Shown: positions 51,689 to 60,532, counted from the stretch's first letter. The stretch: DNA of 64,000 nt from an uncultured Opitutia bacterium (GCA_903872505.1 CAIQKV010000069.1:1-64000), one strand, 5' to 3'. Notes: a model not told the origin generated them from the sequence alone. Numbers and translations are program-made.

Positions 51689-53176
51689 ATGCCCCTGCCC
51701 GCCACCACCGCCAGCCAGCTGCCCCTGTTCCATGTCGTCGGATTTTCCGGCCACCGGCAGCTCCCGGATGCCGCCGGCACCGCCCGGGCCGTGACCCGCG
51801 CGCTGGAGTCCCTCCGGCAGGAGGCGACCGGCGAATGGGTGGCGCTCTCGTCCGTCGCCACGGGCGGCGACCTGCTGTTTGTGGCGCAGGCGCGGGCGCT
51901 CGGCCTGTCGTGGCACGCCATCCTGCCGCTGCCGAAGGCGGAGTTCGCCAGTGATTTCACCGCGGCGGAATGGGCCACGACCGAGGAGACGCTGAAGCAG
52001 GCGGAGCATGTGCGCATCATCACGGAGAACGGCTCGCGCGAGGACGCCTACCTCGACTGCGGCATGGAGACGGTCAACGGGGCCGACTTGCTGCTCGCGG
52101 TCTGGGACGGCCAGCCAGCCCGGGGCCGCGGCGGCACCGCCGAGGTGGTGGAATACGCCCGCTCCCTCGGCAAGCCGCTCATCGTGATCAACCCCGACAC
52201 GATGGAAACCCGGCGGGAAAATTTTCCCCAGCTCGCGCGGGCCGACGCCAGCCTCACCTACCTCAACCGCCTCCCGGCGGCCCCGGACGGCGGGGCCAAT
52301 CCCTTCAAGGCGCCGGACTTCATTTTCGCCTTCCAGAAGAAGGCGGACTACGCCGCCAGCCACGGGGCGCCCCAGTTCCGCCGGCTCATCGTCTCCACCG
52401 TGCTGCTGCACGTCGTCGCCACGATCGTCGCCGGCGCGGCGCTGGCCTTCGACCTGCACCTCGGCGCGCTGCCGTGGGTCAAGCTGCTCTGCCTCATCGG
52501 CGCGCTCGGGGTGGCGCTGGTCCTGCGGTACCACCACTCGCACCACAACTGGGTGCGCTGCCGCCTCGCCGCCGAGTTCTGCCGCTCGGCCCTCGCCACG
52601 TGGGGCCTGCCGCGCGCCGCCCCGCTGTTCCAGGACCTGGACCTGCCCGGCGTGCACGCGCTGACCCGCTCGCTCCACATCCTGCACAGCCGTTCCGCCA
52701 ACGCCCAGCCGATCCCCATGGCGGAATTCAAGCGCACCTACCTGGAAAAACGCATCGACGACCAGCTCGCGTACTACCAGCGGCAGGAGTCGCGCTCGCT
52801 GCCGCAGTTCACCCGGCTCAAGCTGGGCTTCTGGATCGCGACCATCCTGGCGCTCTCAAGCACCCTGGCCTACGCCGTCTGCCACACCATGGAGGTGGAG
52901 ACGCCCCACTGGGTCACGACCACGGTGTTTTATTTCCTCCCGATCGCGCTGCCCGTCGTGGCCGCCGCCTTCATCTCGCTGATCTCGATCAACGACCTCC
53001 AGCGGCGCGTGGCCCGCTACCGGGAGATGCGCGCCACGCTGGAGGACAGCCGCAAGCAGGTCGCCTTCTGCCAGACGTGGAACAGCCTCGAGCGCATCGT
53101 CCTCAAGACCGAGCGCGCCCTGCTGCAGGAGGTGATCGAGTGGCACTCGATCACGAGCTTCACCGAGTCGCACTGA
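51689..53176 (+). CDS. SLOG domain - four-helix membrane protein (SLATT-like)
   Basis: A 495-residue protein. Residues about 12-195 form a SLOG/LOG-type Rossmann domain: FHVVGFSGHRQLPD, SSVATGGDLLFVAQA, and WDGQPARGRGGTAEVVEYAR. Residues about 230-495 hold two pairs of membrane helices (233-253, 262-280; 379-397, 410-434), with WVRCRLAAEFCRSALATW after the first pair, as in SLATT effectors. SLOG domains in Thoeris ThsA bind TIR-made cyclic ADP-ribose. This protein may sense such a signal and act on the membrane; that is inference. ATG at 51689 chosen, since earlier frame overlaps the TIR gene. Confidence 0.82.
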   Translation: MPLPATTASQLPLFHVVGFSGHRQLPDAAGTARAVTRALESLRQEATGEWVALSSVATGGDLLFVAQARALGLSWHAILPLPKAEFASDFTAAEWATTEETLKQAEHVRIITENGSREDAYLDCGMETVNGADLLLAVWDGQPARGRGGTAEVVEYARSLGKPLIVINPDTMETRRENFPQLARADASLTYLNRLPAAPDGGANPFKAPDFIFAFQKKADYAASHGAPQFRRLIVSTVLLHVVATIVAGAALAFDLHLGALPWVKLLCLIGALGVALVLRYHHSHHNWVRCRLAAEFCRSALATWGLPRAAPLFQDLDLPGVHALTRSLHILHSRSANAQPIPMAEFKRTYLEKRIDDQLAYYQRQESRSLPQFTRLKLGFWIATILALSSTLAYAVCHTMEVETPHWVTTTVFYFLPIALPVVAAAFISLISINDLQRRVARYREMRATLEDSRKQVAFCQTWNSLERIVLKTERALLQEVIEWHSITSFTESH

Positions 53177-53198
53177 GCGCGCCCGCGCCAAAAAAAGA

Positions 53199-53230
53199 GC
53201 CGGGGCGGAGGATTGCTCCCCCACCCCGGC
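53199..53230 (-). terminator. Intrinsic terminator (possibly bidirectional)
   Basis: GC-rich hairpin with GCCGGGG/CCCCGGC at the ends. On the minus strand it is followed by TCTTTTTTT, a classic Rho-independent terminator, 13 bp after the stop of the 85-residue gene. On the plus strand it may also end the SLOG transcript. Confidence 0.8.
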
Positions 53231-53242
53231 GTTGTTTGCTGT

Positions 53243-53500
53243 TTAAGCTGAAGCGGCCGGCTTCGCAGCCTGACGCCACAGCGGCTGCCGGACGAGACGG
53301 CGCCACACCTCGGGCAGGTGCCTGGCCGCCTGCGTCCAGTTGCGTTGCGGACTCTCGCGTCGTTGGGCCGGTTTTGGCTCCCCGGGCAGATCATCGTACG
53401 TGCGCTGGTAGGGGTCTTCCCCTGCATCCCAGCTGACGAACGCCGCCCCGGGAGAAATCCCCGGACTGATGACGTAGAGTTGTCTGGTCCTGTTCTTCAT
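53243..53500 (-). CDS. Small hypothetical protein (85 residues)
   Basis: A soluble, Pro/Arg-rich protein starting MKNRTRQLYVISPGISPG, with FVSWDAGEDPYQRTYDDLPG and a basic C-terminal half (ARHLPEVWRRLVRQPLWRQ). Its stop lies 13 bp before an intrinsic terminator on the same strand, good evidence that the frame is expressed. No family recognised. Confidence 0.6.
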   Translation of the reverse strand: MKNRTRQLYVISPGISPGAAFVSWDAGEDPYQRTYDDLPGEPKPAQRRESPQRNWTQAARHLPEVWRRLVRQPLWRQAAKPAASA

Positions 53501-53655
53501 GGTCGGAAGGAAGCTTCACCGCGGGAATGCGGCAACGCCTCCAGACCGACCAGGAAAGTGGCAAAGAACGGCCGCAAGCTGCGCCGCCGCCCCCGGGCGT
53601 CAAGCGCCGGTGCCGTCACATTCCGGTCACAGCGTCACTAGCCAATGACCCGGCG

Positions 53656-54249
53656 TCACTTGCCGAGTTTTTTCAGCGCCTTGTTGATCTTGGTCAGGTC
53701 GCAGACCTCGGGGTGGTAATCCGGGCCGAGCCATTCGAGCCACTCGCGCCCGAGGTCGGTGTGCGGCTCCTTGATGCACGCCAGCATGTCCTGGAACGCC
53801 TCCAGCCCGCCGCAATCCTCCGGCGGCCCGGCGCGCTCGCCGGCCAGGCAGACCGGAAACGCCACGCCCTTCTCGATCACGCCGACCCGCTCGACCTTGA
53901 GCTCGACCTGCCAGCCGTCGCCGAAGTTGTAGTCGTAGGTGAAGCGGGCCCGGTGCTCGAGGTCGAGGTCCGCCAGCGAGACGTCGCGGTCGTCCTCGAT
54001 GCTGAGGTCGTCGCGCTTCAGCGGGTTGCCATAATGCAGGTCGTCGAGGTTGAAGGCGTGGGTCTGGTAGTCGAACCAGTCGAAGAGGATCTGGATGCTG
54101 TCGTGCAGCCGCGAGAGCCACATGGATTCGCGCACGCTCAGCCGCCGCCAGATGCGCGGCGAGCAGCCGGCCACGGTGAGCCGCAGCGTGAAGAACCGCT
54201 CGGGCGGCTTCTTGGCCGCGGCGCCCTTGCCTTCCTGGAGACCGATCAT
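53656..54249 (-). CDS. Plasmid pRiA4b ORF-3 family protein
   Basis: A 197-residue protein matching the pRiA4b ORF-3-like domain: FTLRLTVAGCSPRIWRRLSV, LSRLHDSIQILFDWFDYQTH (the family's HxIIQxxxGW-like region), FTYDYNFGDGWQVELKVE and PVCLAGERAGPPEDCGG. The function of the family is unknown; members are common on plasmids and in accessory DNA. It ends in KINKALKKLGK. Confidence 0.88.
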   Translation of the reverse strand: MIGLQEGKGAAAKKPPERFFTLRLTVAGCSPRIWRRLSVRESMWLSRLHDSIQILFDWFDYQTHAFNLDDLHYGNPLKRDDLSIEDDRDVSLADLDLEHRARFTYDYNFGDGWQVELKVERVGVIEKGVAFPVCLAGERAGPPEDCGGLEAFQDMLACIKEPHTDLGREWLEWLGPDYHPEVCDLTKINKALKKLGK

Positions 54250-54318
54250 GGCCCGAGTTGTACGCCGCCGCCCGCCGTGCGCAAGCGAGAGGTCACGCGC
54301 CCAGCGCCCGGCGCGACC

Positions 54319-56667
54319 TCAGAATTTGAATTTGAAATACCCTTCCAGGCGGAACGGCAGCGCGGGAAAGATCAGCTCGCTGGCCGTGTAGGCGTCGCCG
54401 TTGTGGATCCAGTTGCGCTGGCCGGTGAGGTTGAGGAGGTCGAGGTTCACCGACCAGCGCCGGGCCTCGTAGAACAGCGCGCCGTTGAGCGCGTACTGCG
54501 CGGGGATGTGCCACTCGTTGTCGAGGTTGCCGCGCTGCCAGCTCTGCCACTGGAGGTTGAGGCCGGCGCCCCATCCGCCCTCCAGCCGGTAGCGCACGCT
54601 GCCGTTGAGCAGGACCTTCGACATCCCCAGCAGCGGCCAGTCCCCCGCGGGCACCTGGTCCGCATACGGATCGTAGGCCGCGGTGCCGGTGCCCCGCCCG
54701 CCGGGTCCGCGGCCGAGCGCGTAGGCGGCGTAAATCGAGCGGCCGCCCAGCTGGAATGGCGCGGAATCGACATAGTGGCCGTCCTGGAACGTCGCATTGG
54801 CGGTGGCGCTGAACCGCGTGTCGGGCTGGTAGACCGCCTCCAGCTCGAGCCCGCGGAGCAGGATGTCGTCGTGCTCGCCGCCGACCCCGATCTTCGTGCG
54901 CCGCTGGTCAAAGAGCGCCGCGGCCGCGAACAACCGGTGGTCCAGCAGCGAGAATTTCGCGCCGGCCTCGGCGAGGTCGCTGCGGTTGCGGAAGTCGTTG
55001 TGGTTCAGCGCGCCGGTGCCGTCGCCCCGGTCCTTCAGGATGAGCCCGCCGCCCGCCAGGTTGCCCTCGACCGCGCGGATCCGCTGGTAGGTCGCGTAGA
55101 GCGAGGTCGTCGGCGTCGGCCGGAAGATGAGGCTGGTCGTCGGCGAAAACGTGCCGACGTTGGCGGAGTCGTGCCACGGGGTCGTGCCGGCCGGCGCCAG
55201 CGGGTCGCGGGCGTCGCCGCGGTACAGGTCGCCGCGCAGGCCGGCGATGAACGAGAGCCGGGGGGTGAACTTGAGCTCGTGCTGCCAGAAGGCCGCGAGA
55301 TCCCAGAGCGTGCTGTGGTCCGTCTCGGGACTACCCCATGCCGCCGGGAAGAACGGCCGCCCGCCGGGGCCGGCGACGCCGGGATAGTAGGAGTTGGGAT
55401 ACTGCGCCGCCTCGTTGAAGGTGCGCGACGGGTCGGTGAGGTCGAAGTTGTAGATGTATTCGTTGAAATAGTTCTCGTAGCTGAGCGCGCGCGCCTCGCG
55501 GACCGTCACGCCGGCGACGACCGACGACGGCAGCGCGGCGGCGCTCCAGTCGCCGTGCAGCTCGGTGCGGTTCTCGAACGTGTGCTGCGTGACGTACTCG
55601 GCGTACTCGAACTGCTGGAAACGGCGGCGGTTCACGTACTCGAACAGCGTGCGGTTCACGAGCGTCAGCGCCGGGGAGAACCCGTGCGTGACGATCAACT
55701 GCGCGCGCACGACGTTGGCGTTGGAAAAATCCCCCCGCGAAAACAGCGTGGCCTCCCACGGCAGCGGCACCGCGCCGGTGGCCGGGATCGGGCCCGGGAA
55801 CGGGGAGGTGTCGGCCGCCGCGCCGGTGTAGTAGGTCCCGCGCCAGATCAGGTCCTGGTTGACGCGGTTGACGCCGAGCGTCTCGGGCGGGTTTTGCCAG
55901 AAATACTGCGCGCTGAAATCCACCGTCGTCGCCGCCCCGGGCTTCCAGGTGAGCGCGGCGAACACATCCTGCCGGCTGTCCGGCGCGGCGTTCTGGCGGA
56001 AAAACGTGTCGCCGCCCTTCGCCTCGTAGCTCAGCCGCCAGGCGAGGCGGTCGTTGACCGGCGCGGTCGTGTCGATCTGCACCGAGCCGTTGAGAGAGGA
56101 GACCTGGCCCGGGGCCCAGGTCCCGAGCCGGGTCGTCACGGTCGTCGCGGGGCCGGAAAAACCCGGCGACTTCGTGACATAGTTCACGTAGCCCCCGGTG
56201 AAATAGCCGGCGCCGAAGACCGCCGAGCCGGGGCCGCGCACGAGATCGACGGCCTCGACGCCGTTGAACGACGGGAAATACCCGTAGAAGTTGTAGCTGA
56301 GCCGCTGGCCGTTGAGGTAGGTCTCGGCCAGGTCGCCGCGCAAATTCGGCATGGTGATGTTGCCGTAGGCCGCGCCGACGTAGGCGCTCGGCGAATACAG
56401 CAGGATCTCCTGCACCCCGTGGATCTGGCGCTCGTTGAAGAGGGCCGTGGTGATCGTGCTCACGCCCCGCGGCGTGTCCAGCGGCCCGCGCGCGTCGCCC
56501 ATCACCGCCGCGGTCTCGCGCGTGAGCGGGTTGACCGACTGGTCCACGGGCACGCCGGTGACGAGAAAGCGGGAGAGCGTGGTGACGTCAGGCGCGTCCT
56601 GCGCGCCGGCACGGGCGAGGCTCAGGGCGCCGGCGGCGAGGAGAAGGAGGCGGTGCGGGAGTTTCAT
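54319..56667 (-). CDS. TonB-dependent outer-membrane receptor, probable thiamine transporter
   Basis: A 782-residue TonB-dependent receptor. Signal peptide MKLPHRLLLLAAGALSLARA; plug domain about 35-190 (GVSTITTALFNERQIHGVQE, AVDLVRGPGSAVFGAG); 22-strand barrel with LEGYFKFKF at the end, the usual terminal aromatic strand. The start at 56667 gives the clean signal peptide. A TPP riboswitch lies in its leader, so uptake of thiamine or a thiamine precursor is the likely job; family members of this plug type are otherwise often siderophore receptors. Single gene. Confidence 0.92.
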   Translation of the reverse strand: MKLPHRLLLLAAGALSLARAGAQDAPDVTTLSRFLVTGVPVDQSVNPLTRETAAVMGDARGPLDTPRGVSTITTALFNERQIHGVQEILLYSPSAYVGAAYGNITMPNLRGDLAETYLNGQRLSYNFYGYFPSFNGVEAVDLVRGPGSAVFGAGYFTGGYVNYVTKSPGFSGPATTVTTRLGTWAPGQVSSLNGSVQIDTTAPVNDRLAWRLSYEAKGGDTFFRQNAAPDSRQDVFAALTWKPGAATTVDFSAQYFWQNPPETLGVNRVNQDLIWRGTYYTGAAADTSPFPGPIPATGAVPLPWEATLFSRGDFSNANVVRAQLIVTHGFSPALTLVNRTLFEYVNRRRFQQFEYAEYVTQHTFENRTELHGDWSAAALPSSVVAGVTVREARALSYENYFNEYIYNFDLTDPSRTFNEAAQYPNSYYPGVAGPGGRPFFPAAWGSPETDHSTLWDLAAFWQHELKFTPRLSFIAGLRGDLYRGDARDPLAPAGTTPWHDSANVGTFSPTTSLIFRPTPTTSLYATYQRIRAVEGNLAGGGLILKDRGDGTGALNHNDFRNRSDLAEAGAKFSLLDHRLFAAAALFDQRRTKIGVGGEHDDILLRGLELEAVYQPDTRFSATANATFQDGHYVDSAPFQLGGRSIYAAYALGRGPGGRGTGTAAYDPYADQVPAGDWPLLGMSKVLLNGSVRYRLEGGWGAGLNLQWQSWQRGNLDNEWHIPAQYALNGALFYEARRWSVNLDLLNLTGQRNWIHNGDAYTASELIFPALPFRLEGYFKFKF

Positions 56668-56745
56668 GGGAGGTGTGGCCCGCCCCAAACCGGACTCCCG
56701 GCGAAAGCGGCGCCGCCCGCCCCGTGGCGCTGACAGCGCCTGCTG

Positions 56746-56837
56746 TTTCCTTCGTCGGCATGATCCGTTTCAGGTTCGAAGGGTCGAGCAGCCGGTCGTG
56801 CCGCAATCTCAGTCCTCCGCGGAGGACACCCCTACAG
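56746..56837 (-). promoter_or_regulatory. TPP riboswitch (THI box)
   Basis: Read on the minus strand, the region shows the THI-box blocks in order: TGTAGGGGTG, a GC-rich stem, ACTGAGATTGCGG (the CTGAGA core), ACCCTTCGAACCTGAAACG, and GGATCATGCCGACGAAGGA. The outer CTGT/ACAG ends can close P1. It precedes the TonB receptor start by about 80 nt; the stretch between is very GC-rich with a hairpin (GGCGCTG/CAGCGCC) but no T-run, so control of translation is more likely than termination. Confidence 0.93.
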
Positions 56838-56914
56838 GCAAGAGCGGTGAAAGCGCGCCGCGGGCGGCGGCGCAAGCCAATCCTTCCGCCGGGGCGCGAA
56901 TCCCAGAAACACAA

Positions 56915-56938
56915 GAGCCGCCCCTTTCGGAGCGGCTC
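56915..56938. other. Hairpin upstream of the TPP riboswitch
   Basis: GAGCCGCCCC and GGAGCGGCTC pair with one mismatch around a TTTC loop. On the minus strand it is followed by TTGTGTTTC, only weakly T-rich. It lies in the 508-bp gap between the receptor and SIMPL genes; the rest of that gap holds a small palindrome CGTTC-CCGT-GAACG (56984-56997) and an AT-rich stretch near 57060-57115 that probably carries the promoters. Confidence 0.5.
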
Positions 56939-57175
56939 GAGTGACCTAACACCAAGCAAACCGTAAGAACTACAAACGATTACCGTTCCCGTGAACGATA
57001 ATTGACTACGCAGAGATAGACGGGCGGGCGCGCAAAACGCTCAAAAAAATCCCGGGTTTGTTCACGCCCGATTATATTACGCAAGTGATTGTATTACAAT
57101 TACTATGGCATTGTGAATGACTTGAGTTGGACAACTATGACACGCAAGCCGAGGGCTATCCGCACACCATTTCCC

Positions 57176-57919
57176 ATGGAAACCCACCCTTCCCGCCCGC
57201 ATCTCTTCGGCCTCCTCGCCGGCCTGTTTCTCGCCGCTGGTCTCTGCTTTGCCTCCATTGTCTTCACCCGGACCTGGACCCACCTCCATGAATCCCAAGT
57301 CATCGAGGTGACCGGTTCCGCGCGAAAAAACGTGCAGTCCGATCTCGTCGTCTGGCGCGCCAGCTTCGGCGTGGACGACGAGTCCCTCCTGGCGGCGCAT
57401 GAAAAGCTCAAGTCCGCCCTCGGGCAAGTGGACGCGTTCCTGCGCGCGAAGGGCGTGAAGGAATTCACCCTCCTGCCGGTGCAGATCCGCGAGATCACGG
57501 CGCGCGCAAGAAACGGCGACGAGGAAACCGTGACGAAGCGCCTCGGCTACCGTCTCGTCCAGCGGATCGAGATCAAGTCGACCGACATCGCGACGACCAC
57601 GCGGCTGGGCACGGAATCCGCCGCGTTGCTGGCGCAGGGCATCGCGCTCGTATCGGAGGGACTCGAGTTCATCTACACCAAGGCGAGCGAGGCGAAGATC
57701 GAGATGATGGCTGAGGCGACCAAGGATGCGCGCGCCCGGGCGGAACAGATCGCCGGGCAGGGCGGTCGCCGGATCAAGGAGCTGCGCACCGCCCGCATGG
57801 GCGTCGTGCAGATCAACCCGCTTTATTCGAGCGCGACCAGCTGGGAGGGGAACAACGACACCACCGCGCCCGAGAAAACCATCACCACCACCGTCAGCGC
57901 GACCTTCTCGCTCCAATGA
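57176..57919 (+). CDS. SIMPL (DUF541) domain protein
   Basis: A 247-residue protein with one N-terminal membrane helix (LFGLLAGLFLAAGLCFASIVF), then a SIMPL domain (about 40-245): VIEVTGSARKNVQSDLVVWR, YRLVQRIEIKSTDI, AEQIAGQGGRRIKELRTARM, and the ending TTVSATFSL. Family members act in the envelope in unclear ways (oxidative stress in Brucella). The ATG at 57176 is preferred over one at 57089 because it places the helix near the N-terminus. Confidence 0.85.
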   Translation: METHPSRPHLFGLLAGLFLAAGLCFASIVFTRTWTHLHESQVIEVTGSARKNVQSDLVVWRASFGVDDESLLAAHEKLKSALGQVDAFLRAKGVKEFTLLPVQIREITARARNGDEETVTKRLGYRLVQRIEIKSTDIATTTRLGTESAALLAQGIALVSEGLEFIYTKASEAKIEMMAEATKDARARAEQIAGQGGRRIKELRTARMGVVQINPLYSSATSWEGNNDTTAPEKTITTTVSATFSLQ

Positions 57920-57938
57920 CGGGCACGGGGCAACGCCG

Positions 57939-59120
57939 TCACCGGGCCGGGATCTTCTCGACCGGGGCCGCGGGCGCCACCACCGGCACGCTCTTGAGCG
58001 GGTACACGAACCGCTCGCCCTCGTAATTGCGGAACACCACCTCGTCGTCCGTGATCTTTTCGACGTACTCGGGATTGACCGGCACCTTGCCGCCGCCGCC
58101 CGGGGCGTCGATGACGTACTGCGGCACGGCGTAGCCGGTCGTGTGGCCGCGCAGTGCGCGGATGATCTCGATGCCCTTGCGGACATCGACCTTGAAGTGC
58201 GCGCCCCCGGTGATGAGGTCCATCTGGTAGAGATAGTAGGGCCGCACGCGCATCCGCAGCAGCCGGTGGACCAGCGCCGCCATCACGTCCGCATCGTCGT
58301 TCACCCCGGCAAGCAGCACGCTCTGGTTGCCGAGTGGCACGCCGGCAAACGCCAGCCGCTCGCATGCGTCCTTGAGCTCGGCCGTGCACTCCTTCGGGTG
58401 GTTCACGTGGATGCTCATCCAGATCGGCCCGTACTGCTCGAAGATCTCGCAGAGCGCGGGCGTGATCCGTTGCGGCAGGAACACCGGGATGCGCGAGCCG
58501 ATGCGGATGAACTCCACGTGCTTGATCGCGCGCAGCCGGCTGATCAGGTGCTCGAGCTTCTTGTCCGAGAGCAGCAGCGGGTCGCCGCCGGAGAGCAGCA
58601 CGTCGCGCACCTCGGGATGGTCCTCGATGTAGCGGAGCGCCTGCTCGTATTCCGGATGAAAATTATAGTCCTGCGCATTGGAGACGAGCCGGCTCCGGGT
58701 GCAGTAGCGGCAGTAGGCCGCACAGCGGTCCGTCACCAGGAACAGCACCCGGTCCGGATACCGGTGCACCAGGCCCGGCACCGGCGAATGCCCGTCCTCG
58801 CCCAGCGAATCGAGCTCCTCCCCGGTCGACAGCTGCATCTCCCCCGACCGCGGGATGACCTGCTTCCGGATGGGGCAGTTCGGGTCATGGCGGTCGATCA
58901 GGTTGAAAAAATAGGGCGTGATCGCGAGCGAGAGCTTCTGGCCGGCAAAATCGCAGCCGGCCTTCTCGTCCGCCGTGAGCGTCATAAACTGTTCCAGCTG
59001 CGCGACACTCGTGATGCGGTTCTTGAGCTGCCACGTCCAGTCGCGCCAGTCGCTGGCGGGAATGTGCTGCCAAAGCCCCTGCCCTTCGAACCAGGCGGAG
59101 CGGTCTTCGGTGTAGGGCAT
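57939..59120 (-). CDS. KamA-family radical SAM protein (lysine 2,3-aminomutase-like)
   Basis: A 393-residue radical SAM protein of the KamA family: CAAYCRYCTRSRLV carries the CxxxCxxC iron-sulfur motif, followed by LLSGGDPLLLSD (SAM-binding GGE/GGD motif), and IDAPGGGGKVPVNPEYV, which in KamA holds the PLP lysine. It may interconvert alpha- and beta-lysine or act on another amino acid. The C-terminus is short, without the zinc/oligomerisation tail of clostridial KamA. Convergent with the SIMPL gene. Confidence 0.88.
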   Translation of the reverse strand: MPYTEDRSAWFEGQGLWQHIPASDWRDWTWQLKNRITSVAQLEQFMTLTADEKAGCDFAGQKLSLAITPYFFNLIDRHDPNCPIRKQVIPRSGEMQLSTGEELDSLGEDGHSPVPGLVHRYPDRVLFLVTDRCAAYCRYCTRSRLVSNAQDYNFHPEYEQALRYIEDHPEVRDVLLSGGDPLLLSDKKLEHLISRLRAIKHVEFIRIGSRIPVFLPQRITPALCEIFEQYGPIWMSIHVNHPKECTAELKDACERLAFAGVPLGNQSVLLAGVNDDADVMAALVHRLLRMRVRPYYLYQMDLITGGAHFKVDVRKGIEIIRALRGHTTGYAVPQYVIDAPGGGGKVPVNPEYVEKITDDEVVFRNYEGERFVYPLKSVPVVAPAAPVEKIPAR

Positions 59121-59238
59121 TGGTTGGTCGGAAACGGGTAAGGGGCCCGGCCCGTCCTGTCAAATGGCGGGGTAAAATTGCCCCCGGGCCATGTTTCCCC
59201 TTGGCAGACCCGCACCAACGCCTTTTCGTCAGGCTTTA

Positions 59239-60411
59239 ATGTCCACGCCCAAGCCCGCAGTTCTCGCCCTTGAGGATGGTTCGATCTTCCGGGGCCGCGC
59301 CTTTGGCGCCGATGCCACCATCGCCGGCGAGTGCGTGTTCAACACGTCGATGACCGGCTACCAGGAGATCCTCACCGACCCCTCCTACTTCGGCCAGATC
59401 GTCACCATGACCGCCGTCCAGATCGGCAACTACGGCGTGAATGACGAGGATACCGAGGCCGCGGCGCCCAAGTGCTCCGGTTTCGTCGTGCGCGAGCTCT
59501 CGCCCGTGGTCAGCAACTGGCGCAGCCGCCAGTCGCTCGGCGACTACCTGCGCGCGGCCGGCATCCCGGGCATCAGTGAGGTCGACACCCGCGCGCTCAC
59601 CAAAAAACTCCGCGTCGACGGGGCGATGAAGTGCTGCCTCAGCACCCTGCCCCTCGGCGATGATGAGGCGGTGAAACTCGCCCGGGCCTGGCGGGACATG
59701 GCCGGGGCGGACTACGTGAGGGATGTCACTTGCCCGGCACCCTATTTCTGGCGCGCCGACGACCCCGCGAACCACAACACTCCGTACCTGCCCGTCGGCA
59801 CGACGATGAACGTCCCGGGCGTGCCGGTGAAAAAATTCCGCGTGGCCGCCTTCGACTACGGCGCGAAGCACAGCATTTTCCGGAAACTGGTGAACCACGG
59901 CTTCGACGTGCAGGTCTTTCCCGCCACCACGACGCACGAGCAGGTGCGCGAGCACCGGCCCGACGCCGTGTTCCTCTCCAACGGCCCCGGCGACCCCGCC
60001 GCGCTGCCCTACATCCACCAGACCGTGACCGGCCTGCTGCCGGATTTCCCGATCTTTGGCATCTGTCTCGGCCACCAGATGATCACCCACGCGCTCGGCG
60101 GCACCACCTTCAAGCTCAAGTTCGGCCACCGCGGCGGCAACCAGCCGGTGAAAAACCTCGAGACCGGCAAAGTCTCCATCACCGCCCAGAACCACGGCTT
60201 CGCCACCGACCCGAAGTCCCTCGAGCGCCGCGGCGCGCGGGTGACCGAGATCAACCTCAACGACCAGACCGTCGAGGGCCTGCGCCATGACCGGCTGCCT
60301 GTCTTCTCCGTGCAATACCATCCCGAGGCGGCGCCCGGCCCCAACGACGCCGACCCGCTCTTCGTCGATTTCTACCGGATGGTCGAGCAGCGCCAGGCCG
60401 GGAAGATCTGA
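59239..60411 (+). CDS. carA: Carbamoyl-phosphate synthase small subunit
   Basis: A 390-residue glutamine amidotransferase subunit that supplies ammonia for carbamoyl phosphate (arginine and pyrimidine synthesis). N-terminal CPSase domain: LALEDGSIFRGRAFGADATI and FNTSMTGYQEILTDPSYFGQ. Class I amidotransferase domain with the nucleophile in FGICLGHQMI and the catalytic His/Glu in HPEAAPGPND. The start at 59239 (MSTPKPAVLAL) is standard; longer frame upstream is unlikely. carB is not in the window. Confidence 0.95.
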   Translation: MSTPKPAVLALEDGSIFRGRAFGADATIAGECVFNTSMTGYQEILTDPSYFGQIVTMTAVQIGNYGVNDEDTEAAAPKCSGFVVRELSPVVSNWRSRQSLGDYLRAAGIPGISEVDTRALTKKLRVDGAMKCCLSTLPLGDDEAVKLARAWRDMAGADYVRDVTCPAPYFWRADDPANHNTPYLPVGTTMNVPGVPVKKFRVAAFDYGAKHSIFRKLVNHGFDVQVFPATTTHEQVREHRPDAVFLSNGPGDPAALPYIHQTVTGLLPDFPIFGICLGHQMITHALGGTTFKLKFGHRGGNQPVKNLETGKVSITAQNHGFATDPKSLERRGARVTEINLNDQTVEGLRHDRLPVFSVQYHPEAAPGPNDADPLFVDFYRMVEQRQAGKI

Positions 60412-60532
60412 GTTTCCGCCGCGCCTACTCCGCCCGCGGGCCGGTCCGTCCGCGCCGCGGGATGGAAATTTCCCGCCGGTTTCCAAGCTGCGCGCACTTG
60501 CCTCCGCGGAAATTTTGCCCGGGACTGCCCCG

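Noticed and set aside
53527-56733. 1068-codon plus-strand open frame opposite the TonB receptor
   Set aside because: Antisense shadow; the receptor has plug, barrel and riboswitch support.
56915-57000. tRNA or small RNA gene near the riboswitch
   Set aside because: Only one short hairpin and a small palindrome are visible; no cloverleaf or T-loop sequence could be built.
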